Assembly: GCA_023398165.1 (NCBI GenBank)
Contig: JAEWSQ010000003.1
Coordinates: 85,960-149,959 of the forward strand
DNA length: 64,000 bases
Reading direction: 5' to 3'
Source of the DNA: Spirochaetota bacterium
Lineage (GTDB): Bacteria > Spirochaetota > Spirochaetia > Treponematales > Treponemataceae
Shown here: positions 49,662 to 57,094 of the stretch, in pieces
Numbering within the stretch: the stretch's first letter is position 1
Layout of the letters: every line of letters starts with the position of its first letter
Made by a program: the position numbers and the translations under genes
Notes under the pieces: generated by a model
What the model saw: the letters and a program-made list of their open reading frames with translations, nothing else
Told to the model about the DNA's origin: nothing
Databases searched by the model: none

Positions 49662-50864
49662 TTACATACCAAGGAGAGCCTTGTTGAATGCATAATCGAT
49701 TGAAGCATTTGAAACAGGTGTTTCATTGATTTTTGCATAATCGATTTTTGCAGCCTGTATAGCTTTGAAATCATAGGATTCAAGAGCTTTGGCAATGTCT
49801 GCTTTTTTGCCGAGGTATTTAGCGCGGATAGCATCAAGATCTTTATTTCCTGCAAGCTGTTCTGCTTTTTTCTCTGCAAGTCTCCAGCTGTCGACGTTGT
49901 GTTTAATAAAATCTTTGCGGATCTGTACTTTGTTTTTTGCTCCGGGTGCTGAGTCTGTGCGGAGAACGTGATTGTCGAATTCGATGTGTCCTTTCCAGTC
50001 CAGTTTTTCAAGAATCCAAACAAGACCGATCATTTCTTTAAGACCGTCCATACCGGTGAGGGTGGGACTGTCGTTGTCGAACTGGCCTGCTTTCTGGTTT
50101 CCGATGTGGAGGAAGGGAAGTTTTCCTGCATGGATTGCCATAGCTGCAGCGTTTGAAGCTGACAGATTTGTCATGCCTTCATGCTGTAAGAGCTCAGGGT
50201 TAACACCCCACATTGAAGAATCTTCAAGGCGGCTGATAAGACCGAGAGCGTGTCCTGTTGTTGCAAGATACATTTCACCGCGTGGTTCATTTGGTTTGGG
50301 TTCGATGGTGCAGTACTTGATTGAAAGTTTGTTCTCTTTAATGTAGCGTGTTGCAAGGTTAAGACCGTTTTCGATGTACTTGTAAGGAGTCTTCCAATCT
50401 ACAGCGAACTGGCATTCAAAACCGTCGCGTGCTACCCAGTATGTGAAGTATTCAGCACCGAAGAAGTTGCCGATGCGCAGTGTTCTCATAACTTTCTGTG
50501 CGGCAAGCGCTCTGATTTCCGGATCGGGGTTTGTTAAACCGCCGTTGCGGAAAAGAGTATCGCCATGAAGACTGCAGGTAACCATCTTCATCTTGAGTCC
50601 GACTTTGTCCATTTTCTCTTTGAGAGCATGGATAGTTTTGTAGCATGCACTTGAAGGATCCTGATCGTCCATGGGGTTAGCCGGATCCCATGCTACGATG
50701 TCGTCATCATGGGTCGATGTAAAATCAATTAAACCGTCTTTTTTTGCATCACAAAGAATGTCGCAGGCTTCGAGAGGGGTAATAGAATCCATAACGGAGC
50801 TTCCGAAGGGGTCTCCAACAGTGCTTCTAACGCACCAAAAAGGCATTGAAAGTTGTCTTTTCAT
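49662..50864 (-). CDS. xylA: Xylose isomerase (actinobacterial-type, XylA-like)
   Basis: Interconverts xylose and xylulose with divalent metals, 400 residues. THDDDIVAWD holds the active His-Asp, YCTIEPKPNEPRGEM the metal-binding Glu with the family's EPKPNEPRGD, LHIGNQ and HIEFDNHVLRTDSAP the later metal ligands. Length and these motifs fit the short group I enzymes, not the 440-residue enteric type. The frame is open to 51236, but AAGGAAGGA just before ATG 50864 fixes the start; the extra part is translated repeat. Together with GH10 and GH43 it completes xylose release and entry. Confidence 0.92.
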   Translation of the reverse strand: MKRQLSMPFWCVRSTVGDPFGSSVMDSITPLEACDILCDAKKDGLIDFTSTHDDDIVAWDPANPMDDQDPSSACYKTIHALKEKMDKVGLKMKMVTCSLHGDTLFRNGGLTNPDPEIRALAAQKVMRTLRIGNFFGAEYFTYWVARDGFECQFAVDWKTPYKYIENGLNLATRYIKENKLSIKYCTIEPKPNEPRGEMYLATTGHALGLISRLEDSSMWGVNPELLQHEGMTNLSASNAAAMAIHAGKLPFLHIGNQKAGQFDNDSPTLTGMDGLKEMIGLVWILEKLDWKGHIEFDNHVLRTDSAPGAKNKVQIRKDFIKHNVDSWRLAEKKAEQLAGNKDLDAIRAKYLGKKADIAKALESYDFKAIQAAKIDYAKINETPVSNASIDYAFNKALLGM

Positions 50865-51077
50865 ATAATCCTTCCTTAATAAAGATAGTATGCGGCGCAG
50901 CGCATATAATGAAATGACCATAGGGTCATGATTTACTGTGGTAGAAGAGCAGCATATGAAAAAGGGGGAAAAGTCTTTTCTTACATACACCGCTCTTACT
51001 AATTGGAGTATACTGCCTAAGTATTCAGAATGGTATGATGTATTCTGATTTTTTATATCTAAAATTGATATTTTATT
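50865..51077 (-). promoter_or_regulatory. Upstream region of xylA with small inverted repeats
   Basis: No gene is visible. On the minus strand a TATACT (about 51010) is a possible -10. Between it and the ATG lie TATGCG/CGCATA (50889-50906) and ATGACC/GGTCAT (50914-50929), short dyads that could be regulator sites for xylose control. I see no XylR consensus. Confidence 0.35.
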
Positions 51078-51122
51078 AGGGGAGGAAACCCATCTTTTGC
51101 GATGCGAAGGTTTTCCTCCCCT
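51078..51122. repeat. Long hairpin next to a TIR element
   Basis: AGGGGAGGAAACC (51078-51090) pairs with GGTTTTCCTCCCCT (51109-51122), eleven perfect pairs plus a bulged CC/GG. The loop holds GATGCGAAGG. The opening words recur at 36411. Confidence 0.7.
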
Positions 51123-51126
51123 AGGA

Positions 51127-51474
51127 CCCCACCTATCCTTGCAGCGCTTTAAATCGTTAGGCTTTGGAAAGGTACATGATCGTACGAACGCTGCAGAATT
51201 TAATCTCAGTGTTATACTTAGTACTATTCGAAGCATCCCTAAACTTCAGAATATATTGGTGTGTACATACTTTCATAAGTCACATATATGGATCTGTAAA
51301 GGTATCTTATATAAGTTCGACCAGGCCGGTCTACTAATTTTTTTGAAATTCTTTGAGGTGGATTATTACTAATTATCTTAATAAACATTTGGGAAATGAA
51401 AGTAGTATCAGGGATAAAATTTAACGTACAATAATTTTTAAGGATAATTTAAAGCGCCGCAAGGATAGGTGGGG
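51127..51474. mobile_element. Possible MITE-like element with 28-bp terminal inverted repeats
   Basis: The left end CCCCACCTATCCTTGCAGCG (continuing to 51154) and the right end (51447-51474) are inverted copies with 27 of 28 bases matching. The 292 bases between are AT-rich with no gene. The arm also recurs in diverged form at 36577-36604. There is no transposase and no clear target duplication (flanks CTAGGA and TTTAAG), so it could be a non-autonomous transposon remnant or a structured intergenic repeat. Confidence 0.5.
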
Positions 51475-51525
51475 TTTAAGAGTTGATGATTGACAGGGTG
51501 TCACTAATAGGGTCACTTGATAAGT

Positions 51526-51548
51526 CAAGTTTGCTTTCAGCAAACTTG
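51526..51548. repeat. Perfect 9-bp hairpin
   Basis: CAAGTTTGC (51526-51534) and GCAAACTTG (51540-51548) around TTTCA. Second palindrome in the cluster before tRNA-Leu. Confidence 0.6.
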
Positions 51549-51550
51549 CA

Positions 51551-51584
51551 ACACTAAAATGTCCAAGGATGGACATTTTAGTGT
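51551..51584. repeat. Perfect 14-bp hairpin
   Basis: ACACTAAAATGTCC (51551-51564) and GGACATTTTAGTGT (51571-51584) with a 6-base loop AAGGAT. There is no T-run, so it is not a simple terminator. It lies directly beside the copied tRNA end at 51587. Confidence 0.7.
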
Positions 51585-51586
51585 AA

Positions 51587-51605
51587 TACCGGCGAAGAGA
51601 CTTGA
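51587..51605 (-). repeat. 19-bp exact copy of the 3' end of tRNA-Leu
   Basis: The 19 bases TACCGGCGAAGAGACTTGA match 51785-51803, the 3' end of tRNA-Leu(CAA), in the same orientation 198 bases away. Such a copy can be an attachment-site duplicate or a pseudo-tRNA end. A further near copy in the opposite orientation (TTCAAGTCTCTCCGCTGGGT, 51714-51733) lies between them. Confidence 0.6.
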
Positions 51606-51736
51606 CCGTCCAGTCGTTCGCGTCCTGCTCACTCCTTACCGGTACGCCTCCGCGGTCTGCCGCGTGCATCCGTGCACACTCTTCCTCGCACCTGCTCGGC
51701 GGCCGCTGCGGAGTTCAAGTCTCTCCGCTGGGTAAT

Positions 51737-51770
51737 ATAAAAAAACCTATTCTAAACTTAAGAATAGGTT
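51737..51770 (-). terminator. Rho-independent terminator of tRNA-Leu
   Basis: On the minus strand AACCTATTCT (51770-51761) pairs with AGAATAGGTT (51753-51744) and is followed by seven T. It lies 14 bases after the tRNA 3' end. Confidence 0.9.
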
Positions 51771-51784
51771 GTATAAAAGATTTC

Positions 51785-51867
51785 TACCGGCGAAGAGACT
51801 TGAACTCTTACACCCTCGCGAGCAATAGATTTTGAGTCTATCGTGTCTACCATTCCACCACGCCGGC
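51785..51867 (-). tRNA. tRNA-Leu (anticodon CAA)
   Basis: An 83-nt class II tRNA on the minus strand. Acceptor GCCGGCG pairs with CGCCGGT (last pair G-U), discriminator A, no encoded CCA. Anticodon stem ATAGA/TCTAT encloses loop CTCAAAA, giving CAA, which reads UUG. A long variable arm follows, and the T arm AAGAG-TTCAAGT-CTCTT is normal. Confidence 0.93.
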
Positions 51868-51946
51868 GTTATAAAAGCGACTGTAGCATATAGTCCAAAA
51901 AAAGTAAAGAGATGCAGTTTTTACATCTCTTTATGATTCCTTGTTT

Positions 51947-53257
51947 CTAGAAAAGACGGCGGCATTCCATATAGAATCTCTTTTCACTAGCTTCGCCCAT
52001 CGAAAAGCTCTTTCGGGGGAGAGGCCCCGAACTTCCGATTGTGCCGAAGAAACTGTTTTTAGCAATCGGAGGAAGCAGTATGCTTACCGCACCGTTTTTC
52101 CCGCCTAGACGGAATACTTCTTCACTGCCGTGTATGTAGTCAATTTCTGTTTTACCAGTTTTATTGGTTTCAAGGAATTTATCCAGAACCGGCTGAAGGC
52201 GGCTTACTGCAAGTTCTGTAATAGCTGTTTCGAGGCAGCTGTATACGGTCTTGCCGTACTCTTCATACACAAACCCGAAAAACGCCTTGGATTTTTCTAC
52301 TTTTTCTTCCAGTTCTTCTTCATCTTTACAGACTAATACCCTGCCGCCGAGTTCTTTTACGCAATAGTTTAAAAGATCAGCGGGCTTTGTGCCGAATAAA
52401 ACGCGGTGAATCGGTTCAAAAGTAAGTCCCTCATCGTAAATATTTACAATTTCTATGAGTGCATAACGGGCCCTATGCTCAGAGACTCCGTGTTCCTTTT
52501 TATATTCATCCCAGACTGCTTTAGCAGTAGCAAGCGAGTGATTCCCGTCTCCAACTGCGAACATAAATACAGAACCGTCTTTTTCGGTATTCTTTTTCGC
52601 AATATGTGCAAGGGATTTCTCAATGAGTGCAAGATCTGCCTCGCTTCCGGTCTGCCATCCTTTAATATGACCTGCTTTCATCATAAGTTCAGTGTCATAC
52701 AGGGGTTCTCTTTTTTCTGCATGAATAGTTTTACCAAGAGCTTCTATAAGCGAGCTGGAAGGATCATTCACAAGAAGCATAATGTGCGGAGTTTCCAGCG
52801 GTGCGCCCTTTCGGATTTCCATTCTCGGCGGTATGCGGTCTACAATGGTTGCCTCTGTTGCACGTATCAGCGCTTTTGAAAAAGGCTTCCATTCATACGT
52901 TTCAAGGTCGATTGCCGTTACAAGACCCTTTCTCGTTCTTCCGTATGCAGTTGTCCTCTCCAGATAGATCATGCTTTTAACTGCTTCAGCAAAAATATTT
53001 TTTTCCAAATATTCATTCATCGCGCTGCGGATATTCTTAATACGTGCCGGCTTATCAGCATCATTTAAGTAAACTTCAGGCAATGTGATGTGTACAGTGG
53101 AAGGTTTGTCTTTTGCAAGGGATTCAACGTTTTCCCAGTAAGCTCTGTCCTGTGTATACTGATCGCATGCTATAACAGGCCATGAACTCATGACGCTTTT
53201 GTCTTTCGGCAGCAATATTTCCGGAATTGAAATTCCATATTTGATAAATTTGTTCAT
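51947..53257 (-). CDS. DUF1015 family protein
   Basis: A 436-residue protein of the DUF1015 family, which includes SerK free-serine kinases of archaea. Recognisable stretches are PVIACDQYTQDRAYWENVE near residue 28, EDGSVFMFAVGDGNHSLATAKAVWDEYKKEHG near 225, with GDGNHS the best-conserved motif, and AIVEIVNIYDEGLTFEPIHRVL-type sequence (here ALIEIVNIYDEGLTFEPIHRVL). No Shine-Dalgarno is visible; TATACT lies 7 bases before the ATG. It is divergent from rpoN. Serine kinase activity is possible, not shown. Confidence 0.88.
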   Translation of the reverse strand: MNKFIKYGISIPEILLPKDKSVMSSWPVIACDQYTQDRAYWENVESLAKDKPSTVHITLPEVYLNDADKPARIKNIRSAMNEYLEKNIFAEAVKSMIYLERTTAYGRTRKGLVTAIDLETYEWKPFSKALIRATEATIVDRIPPRMEIRKGAPLETPHIMLLVNDPSSSLIEALGKTIHAEKREPLYDTELMMKAGHIKGWQTGSEADLALIEKSLAHIAKKNTEKDGSVFMFAVGDGNHSLATAKAVWDEYKKEHGVSEHRARYALIEIVNIYDEGLTFEPIHRVLFGTKPADLLNYCVKELGGRVLVCKDEEELEEKVEKSKAFFGFVYEEYGKTVYSCLETAITELAVSRLQPVLDKFLETNKTGKTEIDYIHGSEEVFRLGGKNGAVSILLPPIAKNSFFGTIGSSGPLPRKSFSMGEASEKRFYMECRRLF

Positions 53258-53264
53258 GTTTCGA

Positions 53265-53297
53265 AGTATATCGAAAGCCTTTCAAATATGCTATACT
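53265..53297. promoter_or_regulatory. Back-to-back -10 boxes of DUF1015 gene and rpoN
   Basis: Minus-strand TATACT at 53270-53265 sits 7 bases before the DUF1015 ATG. Plus-strand TATACT at 53292-53297 sits 9 bases before the rpoN ATG (53307). Neither has a good -35, and neither gene has a Shine-Dalgarno. Confidence 0.45.
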
Positions 53298-53306
53298 TTC
53301 CTCATC

Positions 53307-54734
53307 ATGATGAACAACAGTTTGAATTTATCTATCAGGCAGCAGCAGACGCTGAAAATGTCTCCTCAAATGATTCAATCTATCTCCCTCATGTCATTAT
53401 CAGCTGACGAGCTTGCAGACCGCATCTATGAAGAAGTTGAACGCAATCCCGCTCTTGAATTAGTAAAAGATGCTTCTTTCCAGTATTCCTCTGCCGGTTC
53501 TAGAAAAACTTCTTCTTCTTCTTCTGTAAGCGATGCACATCAGTCATTTTTGGAAAGTGTTCCATCAAGATCCGTTTCCCTTAAAGAACATCTGCTTTCC
53601 CAGTTTAATCTTCTGCACTTGTCAGAAAGAGAAGCCGAAACCGGTCAAAGAATAATAAATAACCTGGATGAACAGGGGTTTCATTCTATTCCTCTGGATC
53701 AGCTGTTCCCGTCCCGGGATGCCGGTATTGTACAGAAGGTTCTTGCCCGCATTCAGCATCTTGAGCCGTCAGGGGTTGCCTGCTCCGGGTTACAGGAAAG
53801 TCTCCTTATTCAGGCGCATTCGAGAGTAGATTCTCCTCTCATTGCCGTTCGAATTCTTTCCCTCTCCGCCGATATTTTTGGAGAGATTTTCTCAAAGCCG
53901 CGGCCGTCCTTAATGGTAAAAAAACTGCAGGAGCTGCAGAACCCCGATTTTGCTTCAGTAACTCAAAAAGATGTGGAAGAAGCTCTCGATTTTATCAAAA
54001 CGCTGGATCCGTATCCCGCGCGTCAATTTTCCTCTTCTTCTCCTCAGTATATTATTCCGGATGTCAGAATTAGACGCTCAAGTCCGGAAGAAAAAGAGGA
54101 AAGCGGAGAAGATTTTATAATCGAGTTTTTAAACGGAGTTCTGCCCGATATTGCTGTATCAGGTGAATTTGAGAAACTGGCGCAAGGTTCCAAATCCGGC
54201 GATTCCAGCGGGAAGGAAGCCGTGAAGGCAGATAAAGAGGCGCGGAAGTTTGCCGGAGAAGCCGTAAAAGATGCACAATGGTTCATACGGAGCATTCATC
54301 AGCGTAATGTCACTTTGCTGAAAACGGTCAGTGTAATTCTGCGCCGGCAAAAAGCGTTTTTTGAAAAAGGCAGCCGCTATCTTTCTCCTCTCCGGATGAA
54401 AGATGTTGCCGATGAGATAGGTGTCCATGAAGCGACGGTATCGCGTATTGCAGGCAGCAAGTATCTTCAATGTGAATGGGGAATTTTTGAACTTAAGTAT
54501 TTCTTTATTACCGCGGTTGCCTCAACTCCGGCCGGTGCGGGTAATAAATCTCCTCAGGATCATTCAAAGGAAAGTGTTAAGGAAGAACTCAGGATTTTAA
54601 TAGAAAAACAAGGATCGCTATCGGATCAGAAATTATCAGAACTGCTCGAACAAAAGGGTATAAAGATAGCCCGACGCACTGTCGCAAAATACAGAGCCGA
54701 GCTGAATATCAATTCATCGTTTGACAGGAAATAG
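53307..54734 (+). CDS. rpoN: RNA polymerase sigma-54 factor
   Basis: Alternative sigma factor for -12/-24 promoters. The start is ATG 53307 or 53310; the frame is open further up, but the N-terminus NNSLNLSIRQQQTLKMSPQMIQSISLMSLSADEL is the canonical region I. The core-binding region follows, and the C-terminus carries the RpoN box ARRTVAKYR near the end, then a short tail. About 475 residues, normal. Region II is acidic and short. Its clients need enhancer-binding proteins, none of which is in this window. Promoter abuts the ATG. Confidence 0.95.
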   Translation: MMNNSLNLSIRQQQTLKMSPQMIQSISLMSLSADELADRIYEEVERNPALELVKDASFQYSSAGSRKTSSSSSVSDAHQSFLESVPSRSVSLKEHLLSQFNLLHLSEREAETGQRIINNLDEQGFHSIPLDQLFPSRDAGIVQKVLARIQHLEPSGVACSGLQESLLIQAHSRVDSPLIAVRILSLSADIFGEIFSKPRPSLMVKKLQELQNPDFASVTQKDVEEALDFIKTLDPYPARQFSSSSPQYIIPDVRIRRSSPEEKEESGEDFIIEFLNGVLPDIAVSGEFEKLAQGSKSGDSSGKEAVKADKEARKFAGEAVKDAQWFIRSIHQRNVTLLKTVSVILRRQKAFFEKGSRYLSPLRMKDVADEIGVHEATVSRIAGSKYLQCEWGIFELKYFFITAVASTPAGAGNKSPQDHSKESVKEELRILIEKQGSLSDQKLSELLEQKGIKIARRTVAKYRAELNINSSFDRK

Positions 54735-54845
54735 AAACCTGCGGATGCGAAGTCCGGTACTTTTCCTTTGCCTTTTAGTATTTTCGGTGGTATACTTTCA
54801 CTAGGCTCACATTCGTGATCAATAATACAACTTCAGGAGGTTCAA

Positions 54846-55136
54846 ATGAATATTTCAACGAGTGCGGTAGGTTTTGTTCTGGATGAGGATCAGACGGCAT
54901 TAATCAATAAAAAACTCGAAAGAGTAAAGTATGCCGACGATCTGATTGTGGATCTTATTGTCAAGGTAAAAGAAGATAAAAAATATATTTTTGAAACAAC
55001 TGTAAATTTCCGTTGGGGTGCAGTAGCGCATGTTTCTGCAGATGATTATGACTTTGCCGCCTGTTTGAACAAGATGATGGATGTTCTTGATCAAAAGGTG
55101 AGAAAAGAAAAGGATAAAATTCAGCAGAAAGTCTGA
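54846..55136 (+). CDS. hpf: Ribosome hibernation promoting factor (HPF/RaiA type)
   Basis: A 96-residue short form that binds the 30S decoding centre and keeps ribosomes inactive. The fold pattern, beta strand, helix, and basic ends, is clear: DQTALINKKLERVKYADDLIVDLIVKVKEDKKYIFETTVNF and HVSADDYDFAACLNKMMDVLDQKVRKEKDKI. AGGAGG lies before the ATG. Its position near rpoN follows a common bacterial gene order. Confidence 0.92.
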   Translation: MNISTSAVGFVLDEDQTALINKKLERVKYADDLIVDLIVKVKEDKKYIFETTVNFRWGAVAHVSADDYDFAACLNKMMDVLDQKVRKEKDKIQQKV

Positions 55137-55161
55137 TAAAAGCACTGTTTGATGAGCTTAC

Positions 55162-55190
55162 TTGCAAAATCTTCGTGTAGAGTGTATATT
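55162..55190 (+). promoter_or_regulatory. Promoter of hprK, apparently leaderless
   Basis: TTGCAA (55162-55167), 17-bp spacer, TATATT (55185-55190), then 7 bases to the ATG at 55198. Confidence 0.6.
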
Positions 55191-55197
55191 CACAGGT

Positions 55198-56187
55198 ATG
55201 GCTGATAAAGATTTCACTGTCTTAGATCTTTTAGATTTAGACCTTAAAGGACACAACTCCCTTAACTTACACTGTCTCAGCGGAAGAAGGGGGCTTGTGC
55301 GTGAAATCACCATACCTGATTTAAACCGTCCGGGATTGGCTTTATCGGGTTTTTACGAGTCGTTTGCGTATCAACGGGTGCAGCTTTTCGGTCTTGGTGA
55401 AGTAGCCTATCTGAATAAGCTGAATAACGAAAATAATGATTCTGCTATAAGGCAGCTGTTTTCGTACCGTATACCCTGCTGTATTTTTACTCACCATCTG
55501 CAGCCGACGGAGCAGTTTACTAAAATTGCTGAAGAATCGGGCTGCCCTGTCCTTCAGACGGATTTGGAGTCAACCGAATTTTCAAGCCGTCTTTTGCGTG
55601 TATTTTCCAATATTTTTGCTTCAAAGCAGACTCTGCACGGCGTACTTGTTGAGGTATACGGTGTGGGAATTATTCTCCTGGGCGATTCCGGAGTCGGGAA
55701 AAGTGAAACAGCTCTTGAACTTATAGAGCGGGGGCACCGTCTTGTTGCTGACGATATTGTAGAAATACGCTGCGTTAACGGAAATACAATTCTCGGGCAG
55801 GGTGCAAATAAGATTATCAGTCATCACATGGAAATACGCGGTCTTGGTATTATTAACATAGCACAGCTCTATGGGGTCGGAGCCATACGAGAGCAGAAAG
55901 AAGTTCAGCTTGTGGTAAAGCTTGAAGAGTGGGATGCAAACAAGGTGTATGACAGACTGGGAACCAAGCAGAATACTGTTGAATTTCTTGGTGTTAAGGT
56001 TCCTTCCCTCGAAATACCTGTCCGTCCCGGACGAAATGTTCCAATTATTATTGAAACAGCTGCAATGAATGAGCGTTTAAAATCAATGGGTTACCATTCG
56101 GCAAGAGATTTTAATCAAAATGTATTAAAATGGATAGAAAGCGGTGAAGCACAGGCTGCCTACTACGGCAGCGATGACATATATTAA
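55198..56187 (+). CDS. hprK: HPr kinase/phosphorylase
   Basis: Adds phosphate to Ser46 of HPr with ATP and removes it with phosphate. The start is ATG 55198; an in-frame TTG at 55162 is part of the -35 box. Walker A is LGDSGVGKSETALE near residue 155; EIRGLGIINIAQLYGVGA near 205 is the signature; IPVRPGRNVPIIIETAAMNERL follows. 329 residues is normal. Followed after 16 bases by HPr, so kinase and target are one operon. The window has no IIA or IIB gene, which suits a regulatory role. Confidence 0.95.
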   Translation: MADKDFTVLDLLDLDLKGHNSLNLHCLSGRRGLVREITIPDLNRPGLALSGFYESFAYQRVQLFGLGEVAYLNKLNNENNDSAIRQLFSYRIPCCIFTHHLQPTEQFTKIAEESGCPVLQTDLESTEFSSRLLRVFSNIFASKQTLHGVLVEVYGVGIILLGDSGVGKSETALELIERGHRLVADDIVEIRCVNGNTILGQGANKIISHHMEIRGLGIINIAQLYGVGAIREQKEVQLVVKLEEWDANKVYDRLGTKQNTVEFLGVKVPSLEIPVRPGRNVPIIIETAAMNERLKSMGYHSARDFNQNVLKWIESGEAQAAYYGSDDIY

Positions 56188-56203
56188 TTTTTGGAGATTT
56201 ACA

Positions 56204-56470
56204 GTGGCAGAAAAAATTCTAACTGTCCGGAACAGAGCGGGAATTCATGCACGCCCTGCGGCGCTCATAGCACAAACTGCAAATAAATTTGCATCAGAGG
56301 TTCTTATTCAAAAGGGCGATACAACTATAAATGCGAAATCAATTATGGGTGTTATTACAATGGCAGCGGCGTATAACACGACTCTGACTGTCAAGGCATC
56401 GGGAAGTGATGAGGAAGCTGCGGTAAATGCAATTTTTTCGCTTTTCGAAAATAAATTTGAAGAGGAATAA
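56204..56470 (+). CDS. ptsH: Phosphocarrier protein HPr
   Basis: Small phosphotransfer protein of 88 residues. The start is GTG 56204, six bases after TTGGAGA; the frame is open further up but that part overlaps hprK. His15 is in NRAGIHARPAA and Ser46 in INAKSIMGV, so both enzyme I and HprK sites are intact. With HprK it is a regulatory pair; with enzyme I (not in the window) it could also feed transport. Confidence 0.95.
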   Translation: MAEKILTVRNRAGIHARPAALIAQTANKFASEVLIQKGDTTINAKSIMGVITMAAAYNTTLTVKASGSDEEAAVNAIFSLFENKFEEE

Positions 56471-56479
56471 CGGGATTAC

Positions 56480-57094
56480 ATGAAAGAGTTAACAGACAGG
56501 CAGGATGAGGTCTTGAAATTTATCCGTTCATATACGGAAGCTAATTCATGCCCTCCGACTGTCCGTGAAACAGCTGAATTTTTCTCTATCTCGCTGAAGG
56601 CCGTACAGGATCATTTTTCGGCATTGAGGAAAAAAGGATATCTTTCCCGTGTTGAAAAACGCTCCCGTTCGCTGAAAGTTCTCATTAACGAGACTCAGAT
56701 AGAAAAAACTGAAACATACAGCGTGGATGTTCCTATCTTAGGAAGCGTCGCAGCCGGAAAGCCGATTTTTTGCGAGGAAAATTTTAAAGGTTCAGTTACT
56801 CTTTTTGCCCCCATGGTACATGAGGGTTCTTCATATTTCGCTCTTACCGTTCAGGGTACCAGTATGATAAATGCAGGTATACTCGACGGGGATCTTGCTG
56901 TTATACGGCAGCAGAATACCGCACGCAACGGGCAGATAGTTGTTGCTCTTCTCGATGACAGCGTAACTTTAAAAAGATTTTTTAAAGAATCCTCCCGGGT
57001 TCTTCTGCAGCCGGAAAATCCTGATTATAATCCCATTTACTGCCAGGATGTTAAAATACTCGGCACTCTGGTGTCCCTGATAAGGTCCTATTAA
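56480..57094 (+). CDS. lexA: LexA repressor
   Basis: Self-cleaving repressor of DNA-damage genes, 204 residues. The N-terminal helix-turn-helix is SCPPTVRETAEFFSISLKAVQDHF. The cleavage site is Ala-Gly in SVAAGKPIF, Ser in VQGTSMINAGILDGD and Lys in DDSVTLKRFF, so it is functional by sequence. Its recognition helix differs from the Gram-positive and enteric types, so its operator is probably different; I see no obvious one upstream. It ends on the start codon of holA (TAATG). Confidence 0.94.
   Translation: MKELTDRQDEVLKFIRSYTEANSCPPTVRETAEFFSISLKAVQDHFSALRKKGYLSRVEKRSRSLKVLINETQIEKTETYSVDVPILGSVAAGKPIFCEENFKGSVTLFAPMVHEGSSYFALTVQGTSMINAGILDGDLAVIRQQNTARNGQIVVALLDDSVTLKRFFKESSRVLLQPENPDYNPIYCQDVKILGTLVSLIRSY

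Noticed and set aside
50865..51236. N-terminal extension of xylA by 124 residues
   Set aside because: It reads through the intergenic repeat and promoter. A strong AAGGAAGGA site and the family alignment fix the start at 50864.
51517..51835. Plus-strand ORFs between the TIR element and tRNA-Leu
   Set aside because: They read through hairpins, the tRNA terminator and the tRNA itself; codon use is unlike a gene and no ribosome site is present.
56430..56480. LexA operator before lexA
   Set aside because: No SOS-type palindrome (CTGT...ACAG or GAAC...GTTC) is visible in the short gap.
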